Below the pieces are notes generated by a model. That model saw nothing but the letters and a program-made list of their open reading frames with translations, had not been told where the DNA came from and did no database searches. Source: Poronia punctata (taxonomy: Eukaryota > Ascomycota > Sordariomycetes > Xylariales > Xylariaceae). Taken from it: a DNA stretch of 64,000 bases. The number at the start of each line of letters is the position of its first letter. Within the stretch, counting starts at the first letter, position 1. The stretch covers positions 1 through 64,000 of the forward strand of contig MU401649.1 in NCBI GenBank assembly GCA_022579005.1, written 5' to 3'. This document shows positions 36,397-50,655 of this stretch, piece by piece. A program made the position numbers and the translations under genes.

Positions 36397-37355
36397 ATGG
36401 CGTCACGTGGCAACCAACGGAGAGGACCTAATCGCAACAGCGAGATTAGTGAGCACGGCGAAGAAGTCGCTGCATGGAAAGAAGTCAAGGATAAGCTGGG
36501 CAGCGTTGTCGACGCCTTCAACCAGAGCTCTAACAATGTTGCCGCTATGCACGAGCAGGAGAAGCAGTGCGCCGAGAAGAAGAAGAACAAGTGTAAGTAC
36601 GATTGAAAGCCATTCGCACCACAACGGGCTCTGAACTACCTTACCAACCATGATGGCTAGCTCTTCGAATGGAGGACCTCAACAAGCTAGATCAATTATC
36701 TCGCCAGGGGGTCAAGTTCAACGAAAGTGCCCTCCAGGCCATTCAAGACAATATAGAAAAGCTCAATGTTTTACGGGCCGTTGTAAAGGCAAACGAAGAA
36801 GCTCAGGAAGCCAGCAACCCGCGAGCAGGAGTCCCGCGACCTAAGGACTTGTATGACCTGCCAGACGACTCTCCCATGCCTTCGCCCAACCCGAACCACC
36901 CAAACCACCCGCGCTCAACGCCAGGTGCCAGTGGCGATGGCAGCAATCGCTCCCGGCAGGTATTCGCCAAAGATGACGAGGTGGCGTTCAAGCCAAAGCC
37001 GACTGGTAGCGAACAGACGGATTGGATCTTGGGGATCGTGCAGGAGGTGCGCGGCGAGGGCAAGTCGCGAAGATACAAGGTCCTCGACGCCGATTTCGAC
37101 GAGAATCATCACCAAAAGGACTTTAGGACTAGTGCCAGCAGTATGATCCTCATTCCAAAAGAGGGCACTGTTCTACCGCCTTTGGAACCAGGTCGCGTCG
37201 TGCTAGCTCTTTACCCCATGACGACGACATTTTACAAGGCGGAGGTGATTGGCATGGATGGGGATGAGAGGGTCAACCTCAAGTTCGAGGGTGAGGAGAG
37301 TAGCAATACGATGCAGGCTGTCACCCGCCGTCATGTCGTCGAGTATCGAGCTTGA
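36397..37355 (+). CDS. sgf29: SAGA complex associated factor 29 (SGF29)
   Basis: Chromatin reader that binds methylated histone H3 Lys4 and anchors the SAGA histone acetyltransferase. Two exons, 36397-36592 and 36661-37355, join to 296 residues. The N-terminal third is helical, with a coiled-coil character (VKDKLGSVVDAFNQ; MEDLNKLDQLSRQG). A Pro/Ser/Asn linker follows, around residues 115-150. The C-terminal tandem Tudor SGF29 domain runs from about residue 155 to the end: VFAKDDEVAFKPKP, DWILGIVQEVRGEGKSRRYK, DADFDENH, and the signature VVLALYPMTTTFYKAEVIG with the aromatic cage Tyr/Phe, closing LKFEGEE and VVEYRA. Complete, with typical length. Confidence 0.95.
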
Positions 37356-39604
<2,249 letters not shown>

Positions 39605-40981
39605 GTGATTTAAGTTCCGAGCCCGAGTGCGGCCAAACCGGTTCAGCGCAGGCCAAACAACTATGGTGCCTTGTCTTCTGTTTTGCGAACCTCGCCGCTC
39701 CGGAGAACTGGCTCAGGATTGGTATATCTGGTTGCGGCTTCACCTTCCCGTCTTGCCTGCCCGATACTCCGGGGCAACCGGCTAGCCTTTGCATGCCGAA
39801 TGTACGGAAGATCCTCGATGCCTTGGGTAGGGACGACGAGTTACGCGACATGAGCCGATACGAGTCGTTAGCCTACTTTGATACCACGGATACTGGAGTT
39901 ATTTGGCAATTTTTATTTTATTTTACCCTTCGAGAGTCCTGACCCGGCCCTTATTCCGTTGCACCCCAAGTAGAAGGAGACGAACCGGATTGGTCAATGG
40001 GAAACACGGGGTTCGAAGCCAAAATACGTTCATCCATCTTCATCATTCCGACACGGTTTTGCCACCTCTGTTATCTTCGAATTACCAGCTTCCACCAACA
40101 CCTCGCCGATAGTCGCGACCTTTCGATTCGGTTTATAGATTACAAGGCCGGGACTCAATATCATGGAAGAATGGAGGCGAGCAGAAGACGAGTCTGTCCT
40201 GACGCGCAGGGTTTCACATACTACGTCATCACGGGCTACTAGTCGCATCTGGCAGTCCTTATCCTTGCAGGCAGCTGAGATAGTACCCATTTCTGTGCTT
40301 GGTCCATGGGGCGTGTCTATCGGGAGTGGGATCTGTGTTTCGAGTTGATGAGATAGAATGTTGCGTGTTGCGTAGGGTGCGGTGGTGTTTTATACCCCCC
40401 CATTTTGGCTCTGCCCTTTGCTATAACTCGGGTTGCGTCGCAGGAAAAACGAGAAGTTGGAGTCTGCTATTTTCTCCATTCTACTGTCACTCTGTCCTGT
40501 TTATTATCACATCCTCTTTTCCCATTCCTTTTCCTTTCAGAGATACCTTAACCTTAATGATGAGAGATACCTTCAATGAATGAGACACGGGGAATATATC
40601 AAACAAAGTAAATTAATAAAGCGAAAATTCAATGATACGACGGCTTGCGGAAATTTAAAGTGGCGCTGTGACATATATATTTTCTCTATCTCGTAGTGTA
40701 TTCGTCTTTGCGTGGATTCATCCTATGAAGTACCATCCTTCAGAGCGATGAGGCTACACAAACACGCAACCTTCCACCATTTATACCCAACCTATGACAG
40801 TACTCCTAATATTATTCCCTTACCCCGAACACCGCATAATACAATTCCATAACGAGTCCCAAAACTCTATAAAAAACCCCCCAATAGACCTGCGCCTCGC
40901 AATGACTTTGATAAAGATATCCTGTACCGTTTCTTTCATTCCCATGTCCCACCACAGCCGATTTAATCGCTTCGTCGTACA
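39605..40981. other. Convergent 3' region between ARF6 and CDK8
   Basis: Tail-to-tail spacer of about 1.4 kb. Short overlapping frames are present, but none has domain features or plausible splice partners. Probably 3' untranslated regions and non-coding DNA. Confidence 0.5.
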
Positions 40982-42813
40982 TCAAGCTTCTTTAACTCTT
41001 TTTACTGGCCGAGAAACGCCGGCGAGACTATCGTCCGGGAGGCCCGACCGTTTGGTACCCGGGAGGCTGCTCGTACGGATGTCGTTGTCGTCCTGGCTCA
41101 CACGTCGCGACGGATAGGCTGACTTGAGTCCCTCAAAGCAGTTCGAACTGATGCGCTCTGTCGGGGCGCTCATCGAGCTACCGGGGGTGGGGTTGGCGGC
41201 ACCGCAAAAGAAGGGGTGTTGGAGTGCCTGAGCCGCCGTCAGACGCTTCTCTGGGTCATACTCGAGGAGACCGGCCAGGAGCCGGTAACCCTCGTCTCCA
41301 AGCGAGGTGAGGCTGCCGTTAGGATTAGGTGACGATGTTGAGGAGTGCGAGTTGAGTGTGCTCCAGTACCACTTCTCGAGGTAGCTCCCGGACGCGGCGG
41401 CGGGCGACTTGCCGTGGTGATGATGGTGGTGGTGGTGTCCCGGGTGCAGCATGGGCGGTTGTAGGGCCGATAGGTGCTGGTACTCGGGCATACTCGTCAG
41501 AAGAGGCCATCGCTCCTTTGTGGGCAGGCCCATTATATCAACTATCTTCTGCATCTGGTTGCGCTGAAAAGGCACCGTCTTCTTGTCCATCTTGGCCTCT
41601 TCCCCCTTGAATATAGGTCGCAATGACAGAAGCTCGGCGAATATACAACCAACCGCCCACATGTCGATGGCTGCCGTGTAGTGGCGAGTGCCCAGCAGCA
41701 ACTCTGGTGCGCGGTACCATATCGTCACCACTACCTTGTCGCCGCTGAAGAGGGAATGCAGGGGCTTGTGGAAGAGCCGGGCAAGCCCCAAGTCGCCGAT
41801 CTTCACTTTGCCGGCCGAGGTGACCATAATGTTGGCTGGTTTCAAGTCGCGGTGGAGGACCCAGTTGGTGTGCAGATACTGGCAGCCGTTGAGCAGCTGG
41901 AACAGGATGCTCTTGACCGTACTCGGCGGGATGCTGTGCCTAGGCTGCTGGGTATGGTGGTGGATGATTTGTAGAAGATCGTGTTCGGCGTACTCGAAAA
42001 CCATGAAGATGCACTTGTCCTCGAGGATGATCTCGATCAGGCGGATGACGTTGTCGTGATTGAGTTCGGAGCACAATGCCATCTCCCGGATGGCCGACTG
42101 AGAAATGCCTGTGTACTGTATTTGCTCGCCCTCTTTATCCGGTTTAAACTTCTTAATGGCGAAATCCCCAGGCAGGCCCTGGCGGCTATGCGCCTTGTAG
42201 ACTCGTCCATATGTGCCGCTACTAATAAAGCCCACAACACGGTACTTGTCTACTACCTTGACCTTGGACTGGTAGCCGGTTTTCTCCCCCCTGTCGATAG
42301 GATCTAGATACGAATTATGATTAGACAAATGCGTTGAAGTAACTCCCAAACAACGACAGGGCCGGTAAAGAATTGCAGAGTCATGTTATCTCCCCAAGCC
42401 AAGGGGGCTGGGAGCCTCTCTGACAGGCATAAAACAAGTGCGAACAGCGGGCAACAAGACCTCTCAACTGATTAGGCCGGCGCAAGCCAGCGGGCGCTTG
42501 AGAATATCCCGGTATAGGCCATGGACGAAAGTACGACATGGCCGCTTCGTGATGGCTTTTTTATGACAAACGGACCAACAGCATGAGAATTGTCACTTAA
42601 AGGTAGGCCGTACCGTAGCATGCCAAGGTGAAATATTAAAACGGCATAGGAAAGTGAAGTCGACAAGAAGAGAAGAAGAAAAATGATTCCATATAATCGT
42701 TCTAGCGTACCTTCAAACGCGGCCTGCACACTCCTCTTGAGAGGTTGTGGTCGTGAGGGTGCCGATGCTGACGCAGGCCCCGACGCTCCCGAGGGAGGGT
42801 TGGTAAGACTCAT
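40982..42813 (-). CDS. ssn3: Cyclin-dependent kinase 8 / Ssn3 (Mediator kinase)
   Basis: Catalytic subunit of the Mediator kinase module (with cyclin C) that phosphorylates the RNA polymerase II tail and transcription factors. Two exons: 42813-42711 and 42303-40982; phases match at [14 protein letters not shown], 474 residues. Exon 2 has no ATG before the kinase domain, which forces an upstream exon. Motifs: [15 protein letters not shown] (Gly loop), [12 protein letters not shown] (Lys), [10 protein letters not shown] (helix C Glu), [37 protein letters not shown] (DLG instead of DFG, as usual in fungal Ssn3), [11 protein letters not shown] and [17 protein letters not shown] run of eight His ([13 protein letters not shown]) lies in the C-lobe insert. 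The 407-nt intron 1 is long; a small missed exon is possible. Confidence 0.93.
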
Positions 42814-44536
42814 GGCTGGCAAGGCGGTCTAGAGCTGCGACGCTCGAGCCTACCCTGAACAAATCAGATGAACCAGGAACCCAGGGATCTGGGGCAGACG
42901 GAAGGTAGGAACCTTTAGGCCCGGCTAGCTCGGGTAGAGCTGATGAAACGGGTGGAACGGATTGGGGAACAGGTGGAATCGAAGTTGCGTCCTTTCAGTG
43001 GTGGCGACCGACACTGGCGAGTCACGGCGGTGAAGGTGTTCCACGCAAAACTTTAAAACACGATAAATACCTACCGTGCAGGCAGGTTCCCCCCCCGAGG
43101 CGTGATTGTGCGTAGAGGGAAGGGGGGCTGGGGGACCGGGTGCAGGAACAGCTGATGCACTGACTGATGAGCGGTGCAGGCTTGATTTCAGGTAAGTACA
43201 AGCGGGTGAGATTCTGTATCTAGAATATCAATATACCACCCTAGGCAGGCTGTGGCGAGCTAAGCAGTCGGAGGGAATAGGTCGGTTACGGGAATGATGA
43301 GAGAGAACAGGTAACCTACTCGTAGGAGGAAGTTACATGTAGGTGATTTTTAAGTTTACGAGGAGGCGGGTAGGTATCGCTTGAGTAGATACACGTAAGT
43401 AGGTATGATGAGTAATGAACCGTAAGTCCGTGACTTCCTAAACTACGTACGTTGCACATAAGATAAGAATACCTAACCTAGTCGAACGACGGAAAGAATT
43501 AGAGGGTTAGTAAGGCAGGAGGTAACCAAGGAATATAAGTCCTATAACATCGATTGAATCGAGACATTATGATAAAATTCCAATATATAAACTAAGTATA
43601 CATTGTAAAGCAAAACCGCCAAATACCATACCAGTCGTTATGTACTTTTTGCTCTATGTTGGGACGCTGTCTCCTCCCCACCAGCCCCGACCCCCGGCCC
43701 CTGCTCTAAGCTAAAAACTAGCAACTGTCCCAAATTAGCAACCCTCAATAAAGGCATATATGATATTCTTGCGTTAATCAGATATTTCGCACAGATTCAC
43801 CGTTTCACGGTCTCCCAAGTTCCAAGTTCCAAGGTTTCCCTTGCTCATTAAAGAACAAAAATAGACACGGGAAGATGTATCATATAAATAATACATCTAG
43901 GTAGCTAAGACCGTAAGAGGGAAGCTCAACTGTTTGTATAGGTAATATACCATGGATTTACTAATGATGCCTCGCGGGAAATCAGAGCATTTGTCTTCAG
44001 TGTCAGTTTTGTCAACCCCTATTCAAAAAGAACATGACATTGCGTCCATATTATAAAAAAAGATATGAGCGTCTAGAATCCAGTGCGGGTTTCTCTCCTT
44101 GGGCTAAGGCCAGATAATTCAATGGATATACTTGTAATACCTGAAGTTGTTTATATGGGCTCAGCCATGTGATGATCCGGGTCTACCACTTCAAAGTTGC
44201 AAAATAGGGGTGAAATTTGCAAGCATGCAACTCACTTGTTATGAACCCTATCTAGTGTGCAGAAACTTTGGTTGTTTGTATTGATATTTCCTACAATCCT
44301 CGGGCAGAACCAAAACAACTGGTCAAACTTGAAAACATGTCAGCCAGATTAGTATCGCCTCATATCATTTGTAGGTAACTAGTAAAAGGGCCGTGATCAC
44401 CGCTATCCTAGCATCCGTGACAAGTCTTTTATTTTTCATCGAATCACAGATGAAGGCTGAAAAGCTCTAATAGAACCGACTCCCTCCCTGTATGCCGCTT
44501 TCATGTCACCTATCTGAATGTGTAAAACGTCTTATA
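42814..44536. other. Intergenic region between CDK8 and ARP2
   Basis: About 1.7 kb holding the CDK8 promoter and the Arp2 3' region. TAGGTA words are dense around 43300-43480. No gene is recognised. Confidence 0.5.
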
Positions 44537-45874
44537 CTAACGGGGTCCTAGCTTCTCTAGAACTCTCGGTCCCTGCTCCGCCCATTCTTCTTTTGTAATC
44601 CACATGCTTTCTTTATCCGCCATGATGTTGGCTAGCACAGCGCCGCCTAGGAATACCATATGCCTCCGGCGCGGCGGGTCTTCTATCCTGACCTTAAACT
44701 TGTTCAACCGTTCGGGGTTACCCCCAAGGACGCGGGTGAGCCATAATTGTTTGAGTTCCTTTTCCAGTCTCGAAGGTAGACCTGGATACATGCTGCTGCC
44801 ACCTGATAGCACTATGGCCTTGAACAGGGATGAGCGTACGTCAACATCGGCGGCTTGGATCGTGTTGAAGAGGAACTCGGCAATGCCAGGCTGCTCGCAG
44901 TCGACGAGATGAGGCTGGAAGAGACATTCCGGCGCTTCGAATCGTTCGCTTCCCACACGAATTACCCGGCCGTCAGGCAACGTGTAGCTCTCCACAAGCA
45001 CGGTTGTATCTTCACTTAGGCGCTTGTCTAATTCCAGATCATACGACACATAGCAGAGTTTCTCTTTGATCTGTCGAACAGTCTCGAAGTCGGCGGTTCG
45101 GTTGAGGGCGTAACCTCGCCGTAGAAGAAGCGCGATAAGATTGCGTGTAACGTCACGACCAGCGACGTCCAACCTCCTGGTTAGGTGGTTGAGGACAACC
45201 GATTCGTAGACAGGCACGATATGTGTCACGCCGTCACCGGAATCGACCACCACACCAGAGCTGAGACCTACCAATTTGTAGTTTGTTTAGTAGTAGAGCG
45301 ATAGGGCAGGGTCTCGTCAGTCTACCCGGGGTAACCTTGGACCTACCTTGGGCATACAGGGCCAGCACGGCCTGAATGGCAACGTAGACACCGCCAAACT
45401 CGTACCGCTCGAACATGACCTCGCACATTTGTTCTCTGTTCTTCAGGGGGTTCATCGGAGGCTCGGTAAGGAGGATCTTGCGTCCGCGCGGGTCTATTTT
45501 CATCTTCTCAAAGAAGGTAAAGTCCCAAAGATGTTGCATGTCGTCCCACTTCTTGACGATGCCGTTCTCCATAGGATAAGAAATCTGAAGCATGGTGCGG
45601 GCGGCAGCGGCCTCGTCGCCGCACATGATGTCCTTGATCACGATGTCATTGTCGTTGCCTCTCTCTTCGGTTCGTAGGATCGGACGGCCGACGATGGAGG
45701 GGAATTGGTGCTCAGGGAAGTTCTGCGCGGCGTATCCGACCTTGAGGAAACCAGTACCTCCGTCGAGGACTTCTCGGTGTCAGCGGTGTACATGCGCAGT
45801 TATTTGCATGAATAGAACAGGCAGAGCGCGGGTGCCGGATATTCGGGGTACTGACCGATAGGAGGAGCCGCCAT
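44537..45874 (-). CDS. arp2: Actin-related protein 2 (Arp2/3 complex)
   Basis: Core subunit of the Arp2/3 complex, which nucleates branched actin at endocytic patches. Exons 45874-45856 (only 19 nt), 45769-45347 and 45267-44537 join in frame to 390 residues, the standard Arp2 length. N-terminus [20 protein letters not shown] with the first phosphate loop; [32 protein letters not shown]; second phosphate loop [29 protein letters not shown]; and the Arp2-specific ending [17 protein letters not shown] followed by [16 protein letters not shown]. The intron 1 donor is GTCAGT, less usual but phase-consistent. Shares an upstream region with the racemase gene. Confidence 0.96.
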
Positions 45875-46829
45875 CGCTGTGGTGTTGATCTGACGCCGGT
45901 GTGCACACGGATTTGTCGGTCGGAGCTTGCCCAGAAGCTCTTAGATTAATGGATCGGCCAAGTCGCCACGGGCGTATCGCCGGTGCGGTTCGAAGAAAAT
46001 CGGAATGGTATGTTAAAAGATGGTTTGTCGTATTAGAGCGTTCCAGGCAATAGGGTACCTAGCAGCAACAGCAAGGGGAGGCGCCAATGACGAGGCGGGC
46101 TTCGACAGGTTGAACACCACAGGCGTCCGTGACGTTACCTACGACATGTGGCTGTGCCCGCCTCGCCGTTTTGGATAGGTACATGACTTCCGGTGCTTGT
46201 TCTGCAGGATTAGGTAATACGTACATTAACGAAGCTAGCTGCTCGACAAGGTAATAACAGATGACCCCGCCTTTAAGTGCGTCCCACCTGCTGTACATTC
46301 TGTGTACGACTAGAGGTGTCCAACTGCCCCGCCTTGCTTCAACTGTTATTACGAGTAGACTTACCAGAACAAGATTCCGGGGGGTAGGTAATGCTTCAAC
46401 TTAGATATTAAGAAGAGTAAGTGTCTTGTGAGCTGGAGTCAGGGCAAGGTAAGTATGTGCAGACCCGTCTACATGCAGGAGACAGGAGACAGGAAGCCAT
46501 CGTCGATCTATATCGGAGAGGCCCTCATTTAGGGATTCCCACTTGGATTGATTCCTGTAATGGTGATGAGTTTTTGCCAATTTGTGTTAGGTATTAAAAG
46601 CGTAGCACATATAATTCGATTTGTTTCGTTCTATTTCACTTCATCACATTTTCCACTTTCTTCGCCCCCGTCTACCCATCTCATATACCAGAGATATTTG
46701 TTCAATCTGTTCAGCGCTTAACTTCGGTTTATTTTCTTTAAGGCCGATAGTCATTTTGATATGACTAGGAGAAGCTTCCAACCTATTATCAACCCGATCT
46801 CGAGAATATATCAACCACCGTCCACCAAT
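45875..46829. promoter_or_regulatory. Divergent promoter region, Arp2 / racemase
   Basis: Head-to-head intergenic region of about 950 bp that must contain both promoters. I see no clear TATA element or repeat that can be assigned to either gene. In-frame codons upstream of the chosen racemase start (from 46761) could extend it. Confidence 0.45.
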
Positions 46830-47837
46830 ATGCAGGCCACAGCCGGACACCCTATTACTCTCGTAAGGGGGCAGAGCAGCAAAATCTTGTTGCTGAATCC
46901 TAATTCGTCCCCATCCATGACAGATGGCATGAAGAACGTCATCAACAATAGTAAGTGAGTGTCATGTTGCACGAGCAACATGAGGCGACCTGGCGATTGC
47001 ATATGTCTTGCAATGTGATGAAAAGAAAAATGAAACTAATTCAAGCTCTGCCGTTACAGTCGACATCCCTTACGTAAGTTTTATCCGTTGTAGCTATTCA
47101 TTTTCCATACTACCTATTTAGTCGACGGCCAGCTTACACCCTCTTGCTGGAGGTAAATCTAGTCGACAGAAGTGTACACTTACACCGGACCTCCAAGCGC
47201 CCCATCAAGCATCAACGATGGCCACGACATCCAGAAAAGTGAAGATGCCGTGCTGGCTGACTTGGACGGTAACACAGTCCGCCAGTACCACGGCATAGTG
47301 GTCGCCTGTTTCAGCGTTCATCCCCTGGTGTCGAAGCTACAGGAGCTGAGTGGGCCCCAGACCTCCGTGACCGGCATCTTCGAGGCCAGCGTGCTTGCTG
47401 CCATGTCCCTGTTGGGGCCGAATCAGAAGTGGGGCATCGTTACGACGGGGAAATTCTGGGAAGACCATCTATCAGACGGTGTCAAACACTTCCTGGGCGT
47501 TGAAACTGACCAGGATAATGTCAAGTTTGCTGGCGTAGAATCTACTGGTCTCAACGCCGGTGACTTTCACCATGGCGTCGATCCGGAGGTTATCCGGCAG
47601 AAACTGAAACAGGCTACCCACCGATTGTTGGAGAAGGGCGACGTCCATGTCATTGTTATGGGCTGTGCCGGAATGGCTGGCTTGGAGGAGATCATTCGAG
47701 AGGCTGCCCGGGAGAAGCTTGGCGACGAGTTCGCTCATTCTACACTCCATGTGGTTGACGGGGTTCGGGCTGGCATTATGCAAATCGATCATATGATCAG
47801 ATACCAGCGGCTGCGGCCTAGACAAGGAAAAGCTTGA
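46830..47837 (+). CDS. Asp/Glu/hydantoin racemase family protein (Dcg1-like)
   Basis: Cofactor-independent racemase family enzyme, in fungi usually linked to allantoin or hydantoin nitrogen metabolism by analogy to yeast DCG1. Exons 46830-46950, 47060-47073 (a 14-nt microexon) and 47163-47837 give 269 residues. N-terminal SSKILLLNPNSSPSMTDGM contains the family NPN signature. The two catalytic cysteines are visible in GIVVACFSVHPL and VIVMGCAGMAGL. Further family segments: YTYTGPPSAPSSI and KWGIVTTGKFWEDHL. The microexon codes for IDIPY across its junctions and is required to keep frame. An ATG at 46761 would add 23 residues. The enzyme's substrate is not determined. It ends 96 bp from the convergent transporter gene. 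Confidence 0.9.
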
Positions 47838-47933
47838 ACGAGCACATGCAGGAAAGCATAAAAGTAGAGGAAAGGCCAAAAATTCAATCTCATCGCTGAA
47901 ACTACTCAAGTAATCAACTGTATGCATATGCTG

Positions 47934-49602
47934 TTAATCTAAACGTCGGGTACGTCCCCAAACCTCGTCCGCATCCTTTTTACCCTTGGTCTCCGGTACA
48001 CGCCAGAGCACGAACAGACCACAGAGAACGGCTAAGCCAGTGAAAATGAAGTAAACCCAGCCGGCACCTCCGAATCGGTTGTTCAGGGCGACATTGATAA
48101 TTGGGAAGAACTGGGCGACCAGGAACGTGGCAATGTAGTTTGCCCCTAGACAACACGATTGCACAGGCCCGACAGCTTCAGGGCCTACCATCTCTGAAGC
48201 GAGGATGAACGGAACGGGTCCTAGTCCGACAGCGAAGAAAGCCACGAAGAATAACACGGCAATGGCAGAGAGGATCTTGGCTCCGAAAAGGATGGACAAG
48301 GCCAGCGCTAATGCGCTAGTGCCCTGGCCAGTTATGGAAAGGAGGAGGCAAGCTTTCCTTCCAAACTTATCTGGCAGCGGGGAACAAGCAATTGTGGCGA
48401 ACAGGTTGATGGCCGAGATGATGATGGTCAGTACAGCCGAGTTCATCGGCAAAAGATCTCTCAGCAGGGAGACGGAGTACATGATAATGGAGTTGATACC
48501 ACACAGTTGCTGTGCACACATGACCCCTACTGCGGCCACTAGAGCCGGACGATACTGTGGATCCTTGACGATGTCGAAGAAACCGAGATGCGAATTAGAC
48601 TTGCTGGATTTGCTTGAGGTCGAGTCTCTTCTAGAGCCAGGATGAGCGGCCGCAGACGAGTCGTCGAGAAGCGCTTGCTCTTCAGGCGAAGCAATGCCCG
48701 AGTCCCAGGAAGCCGTCTCTTCATCGATGTCATAGTGCTTCCCGCGGATACGCTGCAGCGTACGCTTTGCTTGGGTCACGCTCTTGTTGCTTGCTAACCA
48801 TGACGGGCTCTCCGGTATCACGACGAGACCAAGAAGCTGGACGGTAGCGATAATGATGCCTATACTGAAAATCCACCTCCAGGCAGATCCGTGGCTGAGA
48901 AAATACCCCAGTGTCTGCGTTCCCAAGATGCCCACATTGATGGAGACCTGCGTCATAGCGCCAAAAGTGCCACGCTCTTGTGGAGGAGCAACCTCGCTAA
49001 TATAGATAGGTACGATGACCGTAGCGGCACCGGCGCCAACACCAGCAATGACCCTTGCGATGCACATCATGGCGATGGACACACCGAACGTAAGGAGAAT
49101 GGACCCAACGAAGAAAAAGATGCCGGTTAAACGCATCGCGAAAAGCCGTCCCCGGGCAGAGGATACCGGTCCGCCGCCGAGGGCACCGATCAGACCACCG
49201 AGTGTGAACATGCTCGATACGATGGCAAACTGGGCATCGTTCATAGGGATGCATTCGGGCAGGGAGGGCGAGGCATTGGTGGCGCCAACGGCCTTACCGG
49301 TGCTCGACGTCGTCCATGAGGCAAAGGCGGCGGCAAGTCTGGTCGATACGGACGGCTTCTGGACGTGGCATGAAATCACATCTTGTGGTGCGTTGAGCTC
49401 GGCCTGATCATGAGGGTTTCACCATAGCGTGTCAGATGTATTTCTTGTAACTCCCAAGCAGATGTCGAGGCAGAGATGGATAGAGGCCGGGACTTACGAG
49501 GTGAAAGCCGAACTGCAGCGGCCCCAGTGTGCTGACGATGACCAGTAGAAGTAGGAATGGGGAGACGTCCCTGACACACTGTCGCAGCGTAGTAGACGCC
49601 AT
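47934..49602 (-). CDS. MFS sugar transporter (GLUT-like, Vps73/Ybr241c type)
   Basis: Twelve-helix major facilitator of the sugar porter family, likely in the vacuolar or plasma membrane. Exons 49602-49498 and 49403-47934 join at GFHL/AELNAPQDVI to 524 residues. Helix 1 (PFLLLLVIVSTLGPLQFGFH) spans the exon junction. Family signatures: SSARGRLFAMR after helix 2, GAGAATVIVPIYISEVAPPQ (helix 4 end), VIPESPSWLAS (helix 6 end), QQLCGINSIIMYS (helix 7), DKFGRKACLL (second RxGRR-like motif) and VPETKGKK at the end of helix 12. The central cytosolic loop is long and Ser-rich (around residues 255-290), suggesting phosphorylation control. Substrate is not predictable beyond hexose-like. Confidence 0.92.
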
Positions 49603-50655
49603 AACGGGTGCTATTAGGATAGACTTTGTGTTATTGGTATAACACTAGTCAGTCCCGAGTCAAGTTGCCGTGACAATATTGACAGGTAACGTTGACGATA
49701 GCCACCGTTGCAGGGCTGCGGCTGGAGGTTTTAAGGTGCTGTGTCTACGAGTACGAGTAGGTACAGTGGTGATGACATTGACTTCCAATGTATGAACAGT
49801 GTAAGTACTTTACCTACCTCCAACTCTAAAGGCCCCTAAACCGATTTGGGTACCCCATACCTCTCACAGTGTGATTATAGGTCTTGACAATCGCACGAAC
49901 TACGAGTAGGCGCGGGGTTCTGTAGATTGCCGATGCGGCCCCCAGAATGTGCTTGATTGGGGAGAACCTACACACGTACTTCATCTATCCTACCTTGGAG
50001 TTCAACCTTTAACCAAGGGTTCACATACCGCACCTTGGGTAACCGATTCCTACACGTAATCCTCCGATGTCAACTTGTTTGGTAATTGGTGTATACGGAA
50101 ACACCTCGCCATATCTTCCACCAGGGTACTTCTAAATACAAAATATATCTAGTTTCAAGCTCTTCCTCCATCGTCAATTCATCAGCTCGTTTTGGTCTAA
50201 GTAAATATTTAGTTAACCGCATAGCAGCACGAGGCATTTTAACCCCACCTTCTCCGATCAAATCGCCCCCCACTATCTTAAGAGGTGGATGCCGAGCTTA
50301 TTGTATGCATGCATGTGCGCAATAGGGATTACAAAAACATCTACAGAACTTAGGTAATACGGCTATTCATTTTATCTTACTGTACCCGTGAGGCGTGACT
50401 GGAAACGCTTCGAACTCTTCACTTCGGCATAAGCCAAAAGACCTTGAATTTTCTGCCCGGTTCACGAAAGCAATCGACAGTTCTCAGTCATTCTATATTT
50501 CACGTATACGGTATACCCGCCGGAATCGATCCAAAACCATACACAATTTCCCTGCGTCTCTAGACTGAGCACCACTTTTCGTGCTACCCATTACTTAGGC
50601 CCCCGGTTCCGGCCGTGTATAAGGTGACCCGATCTTGAACACTCCCGAGCCAGCA
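49603..50655. promoter_or_regulatory. Divergent promoter region, sugar transporter / GTP cyclohydrolase II
   Basis: Head-to-head intergenic region of about 1.05 kb. Contains TACCTACC words near 49810 and several GAGTA/TACTC words; no gene and no riboswitch-like structure is recognised. Confidence 0.45.

Noticed and set aside
47122..47152. Extra exon in the racemase gene (acceptor TATTTAG, donor GTAAAT)
   Set aside because: Including it shifts the frame relative to the following exon, whereas direct joining of the 14-nt exon to 47163 keeps the frame.
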